Shown here piece after piece: positions 8,518-17,216 of a stretch of 64,000 nucleotides of DNA; positions within the stretch are counted from its first letter, which is position 1, and the number at the start of each line of letters is the position of its first letter. The DNA is from Pseudomonas viciae (GTDB taxonomy: Bacteria > Pseudomonadota > Gammaproteobacteria > Pseudomonadales > Pseudomonadaceae). Location of the stretch: contig NZ_CP035088.1 of the NCBI RefSeq assembly GCF_004786035.1, forward strand, positions 3,942,001 through 4,006,000, written 5' to 3'. Made by a program: the position numbers and the translations under genes. Under the pieces are notes generated by a model that saw only the letters and a list, made by a program, of their open reading frames with translations, had not been told where the DNA came from and did no database searches.

Positions 8518-9224
8518 TCGAGATATTGAAGGAGTTCGGACCGAACTTCCTGTGGTCCGACGGCTACCGCTGGAGCGGCCTGTCCGTGACACTATGGCTG
8601 TTGGTGACATCCGCCGTCACCGGTTTGTGTGCGGCGATACCACTGGCACTGATTCGCACCTACGGCAGCCGCTGGGTGGCACTGCCGATCCAGCTCTACA
8701 CCCTGGTGTTTCGCGGCACGCCATTGTTCGTGCAGTTGCTGATCATCTACAGCGGCCTGGCCAGCCTGAGCCTCATCAGAGCATCACCAGGCCTGTGGTG
8801 GTTCTTCCGCGACGGCATGCACTGCGTCATCCTCGCGCTGGCCTTGAACACCTGCGCCTACACCATCGAAATTCTCGCCGGTGTACTGCGCACCACCCCA
8901 CGCGGCGAGATCGAAGCAGCCCTGGCCCTGGGCATGACTCGCAGCCAATTGATCATGCTGGTGCTGATACCGAGCATGCTGCGCCGGGCACTCCCCGCCT
9001 ACAGCAACGAAGTGATTTTTGTCTTGCATGCCACGGCCATTGCCTTTACCGCCACCGTGCCCGACGTCCTGAAAATCGCGGCGGATGTTAACGCGGCCAC
9101 GTTCAAGACTTTTCAAGCCTATGGGATCGCCGCCCTGCTCTATATGTTGGTGGCGTTTGCGCTGGTGGGTGTATTCCGACTGGCAGAGCGTCGGTTGCTG
9201 GCCTATGGGCAATTAAGCCGATAA
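8514..9224 (+). CDS. Polar amino-acid ABC transporter permease, HisM type
   Basis: A 236-residue partner permease with the segment VFRGTPLFVQLLIIYSG and the EAA loop EAALALGMTRSQLIMLVLIPS. It is the last gene of the operon that begins with the deglycase. The next gene is a polyphosphate kinase with its own start region, and no ATP-binding subunit lies anywhere between 5.1 and 10.2 kb. The transporter must therefore borrow an ATPase encoded elsewhere, as some histidine-type transporters do, or be incomplete. Confidence 0.9.
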   Translation: MIEILKEFGPNFLWSDGYRWSGLSVTLWLLVTSAVTGLCAAIPLALIRTYGSRWVALPIQLYTLVFRGTPLFVQLLIIYSGLASLSLIRASPGLWWFFRDGMHCVILALALNTCAYTIEILAGVLRTTPRGEIEAALALGMTRSQLIMLVLIPSMLRRALPAYSNEVIFVLHATAIAFTATVPDVLKIAADVNAATFKTFQAYGIAALLYMLVAFALVGVFRLAERRLLAYGQLSR

Positions 9225-9305
9225 AAACCTGTGGGTCGTGAGGCGTAGCGAAGTTGTCATAAATTGCGAATAGCGTTTGCCGCACCCACGACGCGAGCGC
9301 CCACC

Positions 9306-10223
9306 ATGTCAGCCATCCAAGACACCTTGATACAGCGTATCCACCGTGAACTGCTCGATCACAGCGACGAAGAACTGGAGCTGGAATTGGCCGAAGACGG
9401 GCACGGCTTGAATGCATTGTTCGATGAACACGACCAGGACGCCAGCGAGAAGGAAATCCGCCGACTGTATTTCAGCGAACTATTTCGCCTGCAAGGCGAA
9501 TTGGTGAAGCTGCAAAGTTGGGTAGTCAAGACCGGGCACAAGGTCGTGATCCTGTTCGAAGGCCGCGATGCCGCCGGCAAAGGGGGCGTGATCAAGCGCA
9601 TTACCCAGCGCCTCAATCCCCGGGTATGTCGGGTTGCCGCCCTGCCCGCCCCCAATGACCGCGAACGCACTCAGTGGTACTTCCAGCGCTACGTCTCACA
9701 CCTGCCGGCGGCGGGTGAAATCGTGCTGTTCGACCGTAGCTGGTACAACCGCGCCGGGGTCGAACAAGTCATGGGGTTTTGCAACGCCGACCAGTACGAA
9801 GAGTTCTTCCGCACGGTGCCTGAGTTTGAACGGATGCTCGCCCGTTCCGGCATTCAGCTGATCAAATACTGGTTCTCCATTTCCGACCAGGAACAGCACC
9901 TGCGCTTCCTCAGTCGCATTCATGATCCGCTCAAGCAATGGAAACTCAGCCCCATGGACCTGGAGTCCCGGCGGCGCTGGGAGGCCTACACCAAGGCCAA
10001 GGAAATCATGCTCGAGCGCACCCACATCGCCGAAGCCCCCTGGTGGGTGGTGCAAGCCGACGACAAGAAAAAAGCCCGCCTCAATTGCATCCATCACCTG
10101 CTCGGGCAGATGCCCTATGAAGAGGTGGAGCTACCGGTGATTGAACTGCCACAGCGCGTGCGTCAGGAGGACTACTCCCGCAGCCCGACGCCACCGGAGC
10201 TCATCGTGCCTCAGGTCTATTAA
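9306..10223 (+). CDS. ppk2: Polyphosphate kinase 2
   Basis: A 305-residue cytoplasmic enzyme of the PPK2 family, which transfers phosphate between polyphosphate and nucleotides. The Walker A motif is EGRDAAGKGG (about residue 87) and the Walker B/lid region reads FDRSWYNRAGVE. A lid segment with conserved Arg residues (LNPRVCRVAALPAPNDRERTQWYFQRY) lies between them. One PPK2 domain is present, so it is the short class. The ATG at 9306 is chosen because the N-terminus MSAIQDTLIQRIHREL is a natural helix start; the frame stays open to 9264. It stands alone with no operon partner. Confidence 0.93.
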   Translation: MSAIQDTLIQRIHRELLDHSDEELELELAEDGHGLNALFDEHDQDASEKEIRRLYFSELFRLQGELVKLQSWVVKTGHKVVILFEGRDAAGKGGVIKRITQRLNPRVCRVAALPAPNDRERTQWYFQRYVSHLPAAGEIVLFDRSWYNRAGVEQVMGFCNADQYEEFFRTVPEFERMLARSGIQLIKYWFSISDQEQHLRFLSRIHDPLKQWKLSPMDLESRRRWEAYTKAKEIMLERTHIAEAPWWVVQADDKKKARLNCIHHLLGQMPYEEVELPVIELPQRVRQEDYSRSPTPPELIVPQVY

Positions 10224-10503
10224 GGCAGACCCGGCTCGAACCGATCCCCCTGCCCGCCCGGGTCAAAACTCTCCAGATAGGTTCGAGTACCGACCCAATA
10301 CCTCCTGTTGCCCGCCACCGGTAAGCAGGTCCTCATTGGCGCCATGGCCACTGCGGACCTGCGCAACAACAGCAGCCGTTTGCTCGAAGTTCGCCGGCGT
10401 CGTTCGACGGGCGATGCTCAAGCTGACGCTCGCCCGGTCGATAACCATTAAGTCAATGGCTCGTAGACCCGCCAGGTTCTGCTGGTTGCACAGGATAATT
10501 TCG

Positions 10504-11277
10504 ATGGCTCTGGCGCTTAACCGCTTTCTAATATTCGGCATTCTGGTGCTTCTGGCTGCCTGCGGATCCCCGCCAAGCGTTGCAGCAGAGACCGCGCTGC
10601 GTATCGTTACGGAGGAATTGCCGCCCTACAACATGACGCAGAATGGGCGGGTGACCGGCATGGCCACCGAGGTGGTGCAGGCCGTATTCAAGGAAGCCGG
10701 CGTCGAATCGCCTCCTATCCAGCCCATGCCTTGGGCCCGTGCGTATGAACTGGCACTCAATGAAAGTAATGTGCTGATCTATTCAATCGTCCGCACACCT
10801 GCCCGCGAATCGCTTTTCCAATGGATCGGCGCCATTGCCCCTACGCAGTGGTACATATATTCGCTGGCCGTCCGCCCGGTAAAACTCAACTCGCTGGCCG
10901 ATGCCCATGGTCACCAGATCGCCACGGTCAATCAGGATGTGGGGGAGCAGTATCTGATCTCAAAGGGCTTCCGCATCGGTGAAGAGTTGCAGTCGAGCAC
11001 CAAGTACGAGCACAACTACCGCAAGCTCAAGGTCGACCATGTGGAGCTATGGATTTCCAATGAACTCAACGCGCTGTACCTGACTCGCCAGAATGGCGAG
11101 GACCCGGAAAAAGTGCTGATCCGCTCGCTGCCGCTTCCCGAGTTGAGCAACGCAGAGGGCTTCTACATGGCGTTCAGCCGCAAGACGCCGACCGAAACGG
11201 TCGACAAATTCCGTACAGGCCTCGAGGCCATCCGTCGCAATGGTGTTTTCGATGCCATCGTGCGCAAATGGTTATGA
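10504..11277 (+). CDS. SBP_bac_3-like periplasmic binding protein, probable lipoprotein
   Basis: A 257-residue exported protein. The ATG at 10504 starts a hydrophobic leader ending in LLAAC, a good lipobox, so it is probably a lipoprotein. The mature part reads LRIVTEELPPYNMTQNGRV, typical for small amino-acid-type binding folds, and has PMPWARAYELALNESNVLIY, shared with the paralogous protein encoded at 12647. No transporter subunits are adjacent. Instead the stop is followed one base later by the start of a diguanylate cyclase, suggesting a sensory rather than transport role. Confidence 0.8.
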   Translation: MALALNRFLIFGILVLLAACGSPPSVAAETALRIVTEELPPYNMTQNGRVTGMATEVVQAVFKEAGVESPPIQPMPWARAYELALNESNVLIYSIVRTPARESLFQWIGAIAPTQWYIYSLAVRPVKLNSLADAHGHQIATVNQDVGEQYLISKGFRIGEELQSSTKYEHNYRKLKVDHVELWISNELNALYLTRQNGEDPEKVLIRSLPLPELSNAEGFYMAFSRKTPTETVDKFRTGLEAIRRNGVFDAIVRKWL

Positions 11278-11278
11278 C

Positions 11279-12622
11279 ATGGGAGACCACTTGCCGGCGC
11301 CGTCCTCCCCACAGCCGAAGACCAGGACGTTCAGTTCATTGGGTCGGCGCCTGGTGCTCGCAACATTGGTGTTCTGTCTGCTCTTTACCCTGGCCATGGT
11401 CACTCTCCGGACCTGGATGGCTTGGGAGAGCAACCTGACGGAGATGAACTCGGAGCTTGCCCTGATCGATCAAGTGTTCCAGAACACCTTGGCTCACGCC
11501 ATCTGGGAAATGGACCGCGAATCGCTGGACAAGCAGCTCAGCAGCGTCGCGAAGGCTGCGCCGGTGGGGCGCGTGGCGCTGAATATTTTACGACCAGGCC
11601 AGTCGCCTGAAACTATCGAATTCAATCGATATCCCCTCGGCCCCTCAGGTGTGGTGCCAGTGCTGCATCGCCAGCTCGTCGCGCAACCCTACATCGGCGC
11701 CAACGAAAAAGTCGGCGAGCTGACCATTGAAGGCGACAATCACCTGCTTTGGGAGCGTCTCTGGAAGGAAGCCCGCAGCATCGTCATCACTCAGATTATC
11801 CAATCGTTGCTGCTGGCCGGCTTGGTCATGACCATGTTCAACCGCCTGGTGACCGTGCACGTGGTACAGATCGCCCGACATCTGAGCGGTCTCGCCCCGC
11901 AGACACTCAAGCATCACCTCAAGCTGCAACGCTCGGTGCACGGCCAAGATGAGCTGAGTCTGCTCGAATTCCAAGTCAATGCTCTTCAAGACAATCTCCA
12001 CGCCCACTTGGAGCGCCAGCATTCGGATGAACTGGCGATTGCCGCCAGCCGCGATCAACTGGCCGAACTGGTCGAGGCGCGTACCGCCGAACTCAAGGCG
12101 GCCAACCAGTCCCTGGAAGCCCTGTCACGTCACGATGCCTTGACCGGCCTGGCCAACCGTCGCTATTTCGACGAACTGAAGGAAGTCGAATTTCGCCGCG
12201 CGATCCGCCACAGGACCCCGCTGGCCGTGCTCATGTGCGATGTCGATTTTTTCAAGATCTACAACGACACCTACGGCCACATACAGGGGGATCAGTGCTT
12301 GAAGCAGATCGCTGAAACCCTGAGCAGCGTTTTCGGGCGCTCTGGCGAACTGACCGCCCGCGTCGGGGGTGAGGAGTTCGTCGTGGTGCTGCCCAACATC
12401 GATGCAAACCAGGCTTACGACGCTGCCCAGCGACTTCGTGCAAGCCTGGCCGAACGTGAGCTTCCCCACAGCGGCTCAGCGGTCTCCTCCTTCGTCACCC
12501 TGAGCATCGGCGTCGCCGAGCTGGACCCGGAGACCATGGATCATTTCGATCAACTGTTGCAACGCGCCGACCAGGCGCTGTACCGGGCCAAACACCAAGG
12601 GCGCGACCGCGTCGTTATATAA
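11279..12622 (+). CDS. Membrane diguanylate cyclase
   Basis: A 447-residue inner-membrane protein. A first membrane helix near residues 22-45 is followed by a periplasmic sensor of roughly 130 residues and a second helix near 168-190. Then come a HAMP-like stretch, a coiled coil (RDQLAELVEARTAELKAANQ) and a C-terminal GGDEF domain from about residue 285. The active-site motif reads GGEEF (about 362), which is catalytically competent. The inhibitory site is RSGE instead of RxxD, so product feedback may be weakened. The ATG lies one base after the preceding binding-protein stop, so the two are surely cotranscribed. Confidence 0.9.
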   Translation: MGDHLPAPSSPQPKTRTFSSLGRRLVLATLVFCLLFTLAMVTLRTWMAWESNLTEMNSELALIDQVFQNTLAHAIWEMDRESLDKQLSSVAKAAPVGRVALNILRPGQSPETIEFNRYPLGPSGVVPVLHRQLVAQPYIGANEKVGELTIEGDNHLLWERLWKEARSIVITQIIQSLLLAGLVMTMFNRLVTVHVVQIARHLSGLAPQTLKHHLKLQRSVHGQDELSLLEFQVNALQDNLHAHLERQHSDELAIAASRDQLAELVEARTAELKAANQSLEALSRHDALTGLANRRYFDELKEVEFRRAIRHRTPLAVLMCDVDFFKIYNDTYGHIQGDQCLKQIAETLSSVFGRSGELTARVGGEEFVVVLPNIDANQAYDAAQRLRASLAERELPHSGSAVSSFVTLSIGVAELDPETMDHFDQLLQRADQALYRAKHQGRDRVVI

Positions 12623-12646
12623 ACCATCGCATGTAATGAGGTCTGT

Positions 12647-13381
12647 ATGCATTCTCGTCTGACGCTCTGTTCATGTTTGCTCCTGGCCTTGATCAGCTTC
12701 AAAAGCCATGCCGAGGCGATTGAAGTCGTGACCGAAGACTCCTTGTACGCTTACGCCCGTGAAGGCCAGCTCGTCGGGCCAGGCACTCGCATAGCCGAAG
12801 AAACATTGAAACGCGCAGAACTCACTGACTTTCGGATGGGGCTGTATCCGTGGGCACGGGCTTACGAAAAGGCCTTGCATGAGCCTAATGTGCTGATCTT
12901 CCCATTGGATCGTACGCCGGCCCGCGAAGAGCTATTCAAGTGGGTGGGTGAAATACATCAGTCGACCACCAAGCTCTACAAAATGCGCGGGGGCGAGGCC
13001 ATCACCATAAACAGCCTTGAAGAGGCCAAGCAGTACGACATAGGCGTGGTTCGCAATGACGCCAAGCAAGTTTACCTGCAGCAGCAAGGCTTTACCCGGC
13101 TGGTGGTGTCGGTCGATAACCACGATAACTTTCAGAAGCTGCTGAATCATCAGATCCAGTTGCTACCGATGCCCGAAAATACGGCGCGCCTGATGAGCAA
13201 GGATGCCGCTGTGGATTTCACTTCACTGGAGGAAGTCTACTCCCTTGATGAGCGGCCCCATCGGGTACACCTGGCCTTCAGTCTGAGCACTTCGAACGAA
13301 GTCGTCGCCAAGGCCCAGCGGGCTTTCGAGCAGCTCAAGGCATCAGGCGAAGTAGCGCGGATCATGCGCGAAGAGCCGTAG
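12647..13381 (+). CDS. SBP_bac_3-like periplasmic binding protein
   Basis: A 244-residue secreted protein with a Sec signal (MHSRLTLCSCLLLALISFKSHA). The mature part starts IEVVTEDSLYAYAREGQLVG and includes LYPWARAYEKALHEPNVLIF, clearly paralogous to the protein encoded at 10504. Conserved TPAREELFKWVGEI recurs as TPARESLFQWIGAI in that paralogue. It lies 24 bases after the cyclase, giving the unusual order binding protein, cyclase, binding protein. It probably presents a small ligand to a membrane sensor. Confidence 0.8.
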   Translation: MHSRLTLCSCLLLALISFKSHAEAIEVVTEDSLYAYAREGQLVGPGTRIAEETLKRAELTDFRMGLYPWARAYEKALHEPNVLIFPLDRTPAREELFKWVGEIHQSTTKLYKMRGGEAITINSLEEAKQYDIGVVRNDAKQVYLQQQGFTRLVVSVDNHDNFQKLLNHQIQLLPMPENTARLMSKDAAVDFTSLEEVYSLDERPHRVHLAFSLSTSNEVVAKAQRAFEQLKASGEVARIMREEP

Positions 13382-13437
13382 GTAACGGTCGCCTGCCAGT
13401 CCCCCCCTGAAACGGGCAAGGCAATAGCGGGTACGGT

Positions 13438-13540
13438 TTGTGGTCTATAGTTCTTTCAGGTCCGATTTTTTTGCTCGGGCAATCAGGAGCGTCCCCCCCT
13501 CCTCGAGCGATTATCGCGCCGCATAACCGCAAGCCTTCAG
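13438..13540 (+). promoter_or_regulatory. Upstream region shared with the GGDEF-EAL gene on the other strand
   Basis: The elements GTCTATAGTT (13442-13451) and ATCAGGAGC (13480-13488) recur in the same order upstream of the GGDEF-EAL gene (minus strand, about 19715-19670). TATAGT is a plausible -10 element. Similarity continues through the 5' coding region, so the promoter was probably duplicated along with the sensor. Confidence 0.5.
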
Positions 13541-13566
13541 TATTGAAACGATGCAGGGAGCACATC

Positions 13567-15429
13567 ATGCTGATCCAACAGCCGAATACCGCGAGGTCGG
13601 CCCCTGGCATCGAGAATTCCCCGGGCGCCATTTCTGTTACCACGGATAAACTGTTTCGGCGCGTCTTCGACCAGACTAAAGAAGCCTACATTTTATTCCC
13701 GCTATTAGCCGTGCTCCTGTTACTGGCCATCTGGACGGCCACCCTGTACCTGATCAAGGTCGAACAGATTCGCGCCCAGCAGGGAGCAGCGACAGCGAGC
13801 ATGGAAATCGGCGCCACGTACGAAGCACAAATGTTGCGCGCCATTCATGAGATTGATCAGACCCTCAAGCTGGTCAAATACACCTACGAGACTGAGGGTG
13901 AGCGCAATCCCCTGCCCCGACTCAAGGAACGCGCATTGTTGCCGCCGGCCCTGGTGTTTGACGTCAGTGTGGTCAATCCGCGCGGAGAGCTGGTGGCGAG
14001 CACACGGGGGCACGAGAGTGAAAAAAACGCCGACCCGGACGAGCAGCAGGCACTGCAGAACAACGATTCACTGTTGATCAGTCGTCCTTGGAAAAGCCCT
14101 GAGACAGGCGAATGGCGATTACGCTTCAGTCGCCGGCTGAATGCAGCGGGTGGCGCGTTTTCCGGAATCGCCAGGGTTGAGGTCGATGCCGCCTATTTCG
14201 TCAGCAGCTACGACGCCTCGAAGCTCGGCGACCAGGGCGCACTCGGACTCCTGGGCACTGACGGCATCTTCCGCGTACGACGCACCGGGGAGGCAGTATT
14301 GGCCGGTGATGCGGTCGATTACGCGGCGGTGGTGCCAGACACCGAAAATACCGAGGCGGTACTCTCGGTCAATGCATGGGACGGTGTACGGCGCTACACC
14401 AGCGCCCGCCAACTCTACGATTTGCCGCTGGCGGTGATTGTCGGTTTGTCCGAGAAGGAACAATTGGCCGCAGTGACTCGACAAGCGCACACCTACCTCT
14501 GGCGGGCGGCGGGCGGCAGCCTGGTGCTGGTGTTGTTGGTGGGGCTGCTCGCCCGGATGAGTTGGCAACTGGCGCAAAGCCGCTTGCGCGCCGCCGAAAC
14601 CCAGACTCAACTCGCCGCGGTAGCCCGCCAGGCCGGCATGGCAGAAATCGCCACCAACGTGCTGCATAACGTCGGCAACGTGCTTAATAGCGTGAATATC
14701 TCCGCAGAGCTGGTCACCCGTAAGCTGCGCAACAGCAAGGCCTTGGGGCTTGGCAAGGCGGTGCAATTGATGAACCAGCATGCCGAAGATCTGGGTGATT
14801 ACATCTCCCATGACGAGAAAGGCAAGCTTCTGCCTGGTTACCTGAACCAACTGGTGGAGGCCCTGGCGGTCGAGCAACAAAGCATGACCAACGAACTTGA
14901 GCAACTGAGCAAAAGCGTTGATCACATCAAGGAAATCGTCTCCGCGCAGCAATCCTATGCAGGCGCTTCCAGCATCGCCGAGGCCGTACAAATAAAGGAA
15001 CTGATCGAGGACGCCCTGCGCATGAACGCCGGAATAATCGCGGCACGCCAGATAACCGTGGTGCGAGACTTCGCAGAAACGCCCTTGCTGCAGCTGGACA
15101 AACACCGGGTACTGCTGATCCTGGTCAACCTGATAAAAAATGCCAGCAGTGCGATGGATGACAGACTGGAACGTAGCCCTCAGATCACCCTTCACAGTGA
15201 AGTCCAGCAAGAAAACACCTTGGCTATCAAGGTGATCGACAACGGTGAAGGTATTGCGTCAGAGAACCTGACGCGGATTTTTGCCCATGGCTTCACCACG
15301 CGCAAAGATGGCCACGGGTTTGGCTTGCACAGCTGCGTCCTGGCAGCCATGGAGATGGGAGGCTCACTGGAGGCGCACAGCGATGGGCCAGGAAAAGGGG
15401 CGACCTTTACGCTCAAGCTGGCGATCTAG
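13567..15429 (+). CDS. dCache-type sensor histidine kinase
   Basis: A 620-residue inner-membrane kinase starting at 13567 behind AGGGAG. A membrane helix lies near 42-65, a periplasmic double-Cache-like sensor spans about 66-310 (with FDVSVVNPRGELVAST and YDASKLGDQGALGLLG), and a second helix lies near 312-332. The dimerisation helix has the phospho-acceptor His in TNVLHNVGNVLNSV (about 366). The ATPase domain shows N box LVNLIKNASSAM, DNGEGI, and GHGFGLH. No receiver domain is attached and no response regulator is adjacent. The sensor half is almost the same as that of the GGDEF-EAL protein at 17217-19589. Confidence 0.92.
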   Translation: MLIQQPNTARSAPGIENSPGAISVTTDKLFRRVFDQTKEAYILFPLLAVLLLLAIWTATLYLIKVEQIRAQQGAATASMEIGATYEAQMLRAIHEIDQTLKLVKYTYETEGERNPLPRLKERALLPPALVFDVSVVNPRGELVASTRGHESEKNADPDEQQALQNNDSLLISRPWKSPETGEWRLRFSRRLNAAGGAFSGIARVEVDAAYFVSSYDASKLGDQGALGLLGTDGIFRVRRTGEAVLAGDAVDYAAVVPDTENTEAVLSVNAWDGVRRYTSARQLYDLPLAVIVGLSEKEQLAAVTRQAHTYLWRAAGGSLVLVLLVGLLARMSWQLAQSRLRAAETQTQLAAVARQAGMAEIATNVLHNVGNVLNSVNISAELVTRKLRNSKALGLGKAVQLMNQHAEDLGDYISHDEKGKLLPGYLNQLVEALAVEQQSMTNELEQLSKSVDHIKEIVSAQQSYAGASSIAEAVQIKELIEDALRMNAGIIAARQITVVRDFAETPLLQLDKHRVLLILVNLIKNASSAMDDRLERSPQITLHSEVQQENTLAIKVIDNGEGIASENLTRIFAHGFTTRKDGHGFGLHSCVLAAMEMGGSLEAHSDGPGKGATFTLKLAI

Positions 15430-15501
15430 GCTACTCTTCGGTTCGTGCCTCACGCAGTTTCAGCCAACGTTACAAGGAACAGAACGAATGGCGGCAGACC
15501 C

Positions 15502-16737
15502 GTGGCAAAACTAAATACCCTGGCGCTGGCAGTGGTGACCTTGCAGGCCAGCGCCGTCAACGCCGGCGCCCCAGACACGTCGATGTTTTCGCTAAGCACT
15601 TTCGGCACAGTGGGGATAGTCCATTCCAGCGAGAGAAAAGCTGACTTCACCTCCACTATCTTCAAACCCAACGGTGCAGGTCACTCACGCAGTTGGAGCG
15701 CCGACGTCGACAGTTTGATGGGTGCCCAGGTGATCGCCACGTTCACTCCCCAGCTTTCCGCCGTGGTACAAGTCATTTCAGAGCAGCGTTACGACAACAG
15801 CTATCGGCCCTTCGTCGAGTGGGCCAACATCAAATATCAGTTCACGCCGGATTTCAGCGCACGTGTCGGCCGCACCGTTTTGCCGGTTTTCTTGCTCTCC
15901 GACACCCGAAAAGTGGGGTACACCCTGCCCTGGGTGCGTCCACCGATGGAGGTTTACAGCCTGATTCCCATCACCAGCAGCGACGGCGTGGACCTCAGCT
16001 ACAGATTTCATGTCGATGAACTCACCAATACCGTGCAGGGTAACTACGGCCAGCACGACAGCCGCCAGCCCGACGGTGCCGGCAAGGCGATGGCAAGGAA
16101 TCTGTGGGGCATTACCAACACCACCGAGTTCGGCGCCCTGACCACGCGCATCACCTATATGAAAACCGACCTGACCGTGGAGCAATTCAATTCACTCTTC
16201 GATACGTTCAGGGCGTTCGGTGCAGAAGGCAACGCTATTGCCAAACGTTACGACTCCAATGACACACCCGTCGGTTTTTTCGGGATAGGCGCCAGCTACG
16301 ATCCGGGCGACTGGTTCGTCATGAGCGAGTGGGGGCGTCTCGATAGTCGCTCCGCGTTAGGCACCACAAGCGCCTGGTATGTCAGCGGTGGCTACCGGGT
16401 CGAGGCATTCACCCCCTACATCACTTACGCGCGATCCAGGACGGAATCTGAAACCTCCGCCTCGGGTTTGACGGTGTCGACTTTACCCCCCGCCTTCGCT
16501 GAGGCTGCTGTCGGCCTCAACGGCGCCCTCAACACCATCCTGGGATCTGGTGAAGGCCGCCAAACACTTTCCCTTGGCGTGCGCTGGGACTTCACGAAGA
16601 ACATGGACGCCAAATTGCAGTACGACCACACACGTCTCAAGGGCAACTCTGTCGGTCCGTTGATCAACCCCCAACCAGACTTTGAGCCGGGAGGGTCATT
16701 CAGCGTGATCAGCCTAGCTGTCGATTTTGTGTTCTGA
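15502..16737 (+). CDS. Outer-membrane porin-like beta-barrel protein
   Basis: About 411 residues from a GTG at 15502 that gives a signal peptide (AKLNTLALAVVTLQASAVNA). No ATG in this frame gives a better leader. The mature protein alternates polar and hydrophobic residues and is rich in Tyr, Gly and Asp. It contains VEWANIKYQFTPDFSARVGR, a typical barrel strand-turn-strand, and ends in Phe (AVDFVF), the usual outer-membrane assembly signal. It lies between a sensor kinase and a small PstS-like protein, which suggests that the three form a sensing or uptake set. Substrate unknown. Confidence 0.8.
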   Translation: MAKLNTLALAVVTLQASAVNAGAPDTSMFSLSTFGTVGIVHSSERKADFTSTIFKPNGAGHSRSWSADVDSLMGAQVIATFTPQLSAVVQVISEQRYDNSYRPFVEWANIKYQFTPDFSARVGRTVLPVFLLSDTRKVGYTLPWVRPPMEVYSLIPITSSDGVDLSYRFHVDELTNTVQGNYGQHDSRQPDGAGKAMARNLWGITNTTEFGALTTRITYMKTDLTVEQFNSLFDTFRAFGAEGNAIAKRYDSNDTPVGFFGIGASYDPGDWFVMSEWGRLDSRSALGTTSAWYVSGGYRVEAFTPYITYARSRTESETSASGLTVSTLPPAFAEAAVGLNGALNTILGSGEGRQTLSLGVRWDFTKNMDAKLQYDHTRLKGNSVGPLINPQPDFEPGGSFSVISLAVDFVF

Positions 16738-16748
16738 TGGAGCAGGCC

Positions 16749-17186
16749 ATGAGGTTTGTGAGGCTCATCGGATTTGCTCTAGCGGGGCTTGCCATGTGCA
16801 CAGCCAGCGCTGCCATCAAGGCCGATGTGGTCGTGGTCGTTGCCACCTCCAATCCGGTAAAAACCCTGGCGCGCAATCAGGTTGCGGATATCTTCCTGGG
16901 CAAAACCAGCCGTTTTCCCGACGGCGGACAGGCCGTCCCGATTGATCAGACCGAAGATTCAACGACCCGCGATGAGTTTTACTCAACCTTCACCGGCAAG
17001 TCTGCGTCCCAGCTCAAGGCGCACTGGTCGAAAATCATTTTTACCGGCAGAGGACAGCCTCCGCAGGCTGTTTCAAGCAGCGCGGAAGTCAAGAAACGTA
17101 TCGCGGAGAATCCCGAAACCATTGGCTACATCGACGCACGCGATGTGGACAGCAGCGTCAAGGCGCTACCGCTTGCCCCCCAATGA
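16749..17186 (+). CDS. Small PstS-like phosphate/anion-binding periplasmic protein
   Basis: A 145-residue exported protein with signal peptide MRFVRLIGFALAGLAMCTASA. The ATG at 16749 is preferred to one at 16737 because GGAG lies just upstream of it. The mature part reads VVVVVATSNPVKTLARNQVADIFLGK and later AVSSSAEVKKRIAENPETIGYID. This is the one-lobe PstS-like family that is about half the length of true PstS. Such short proteins often neighbour signalling genes and porins, so a ligand-presenting role for the neighbouring sensors is possible. It starts right after the porin stop, so they are cotranscribed. Confidence 0.85.
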   Translation: MRFVRLIGFALAGLAMCTASAAIKADVVVVVATSNPVKTLARNQVADIFLGKTSRFPDGGQAVPIDQTEDSTTRDEFYSTFTGKSASQLKAHWSKIIFTGRGQPPQAVSSSAEVKKRIAENPETIGYIDARDVDSSVKALPLAPQ

Positions 17187-17216
17187 GTACCCGTTGTTCA
17201 TCAGCCCGTTGGACCT

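Noticed and set aside
10504..13381. The two binding proteins as part of an amino-acid uptake system
   Set aside because: No permease or ATPase gene is close; they bracket a diguanylate cyclase instead.
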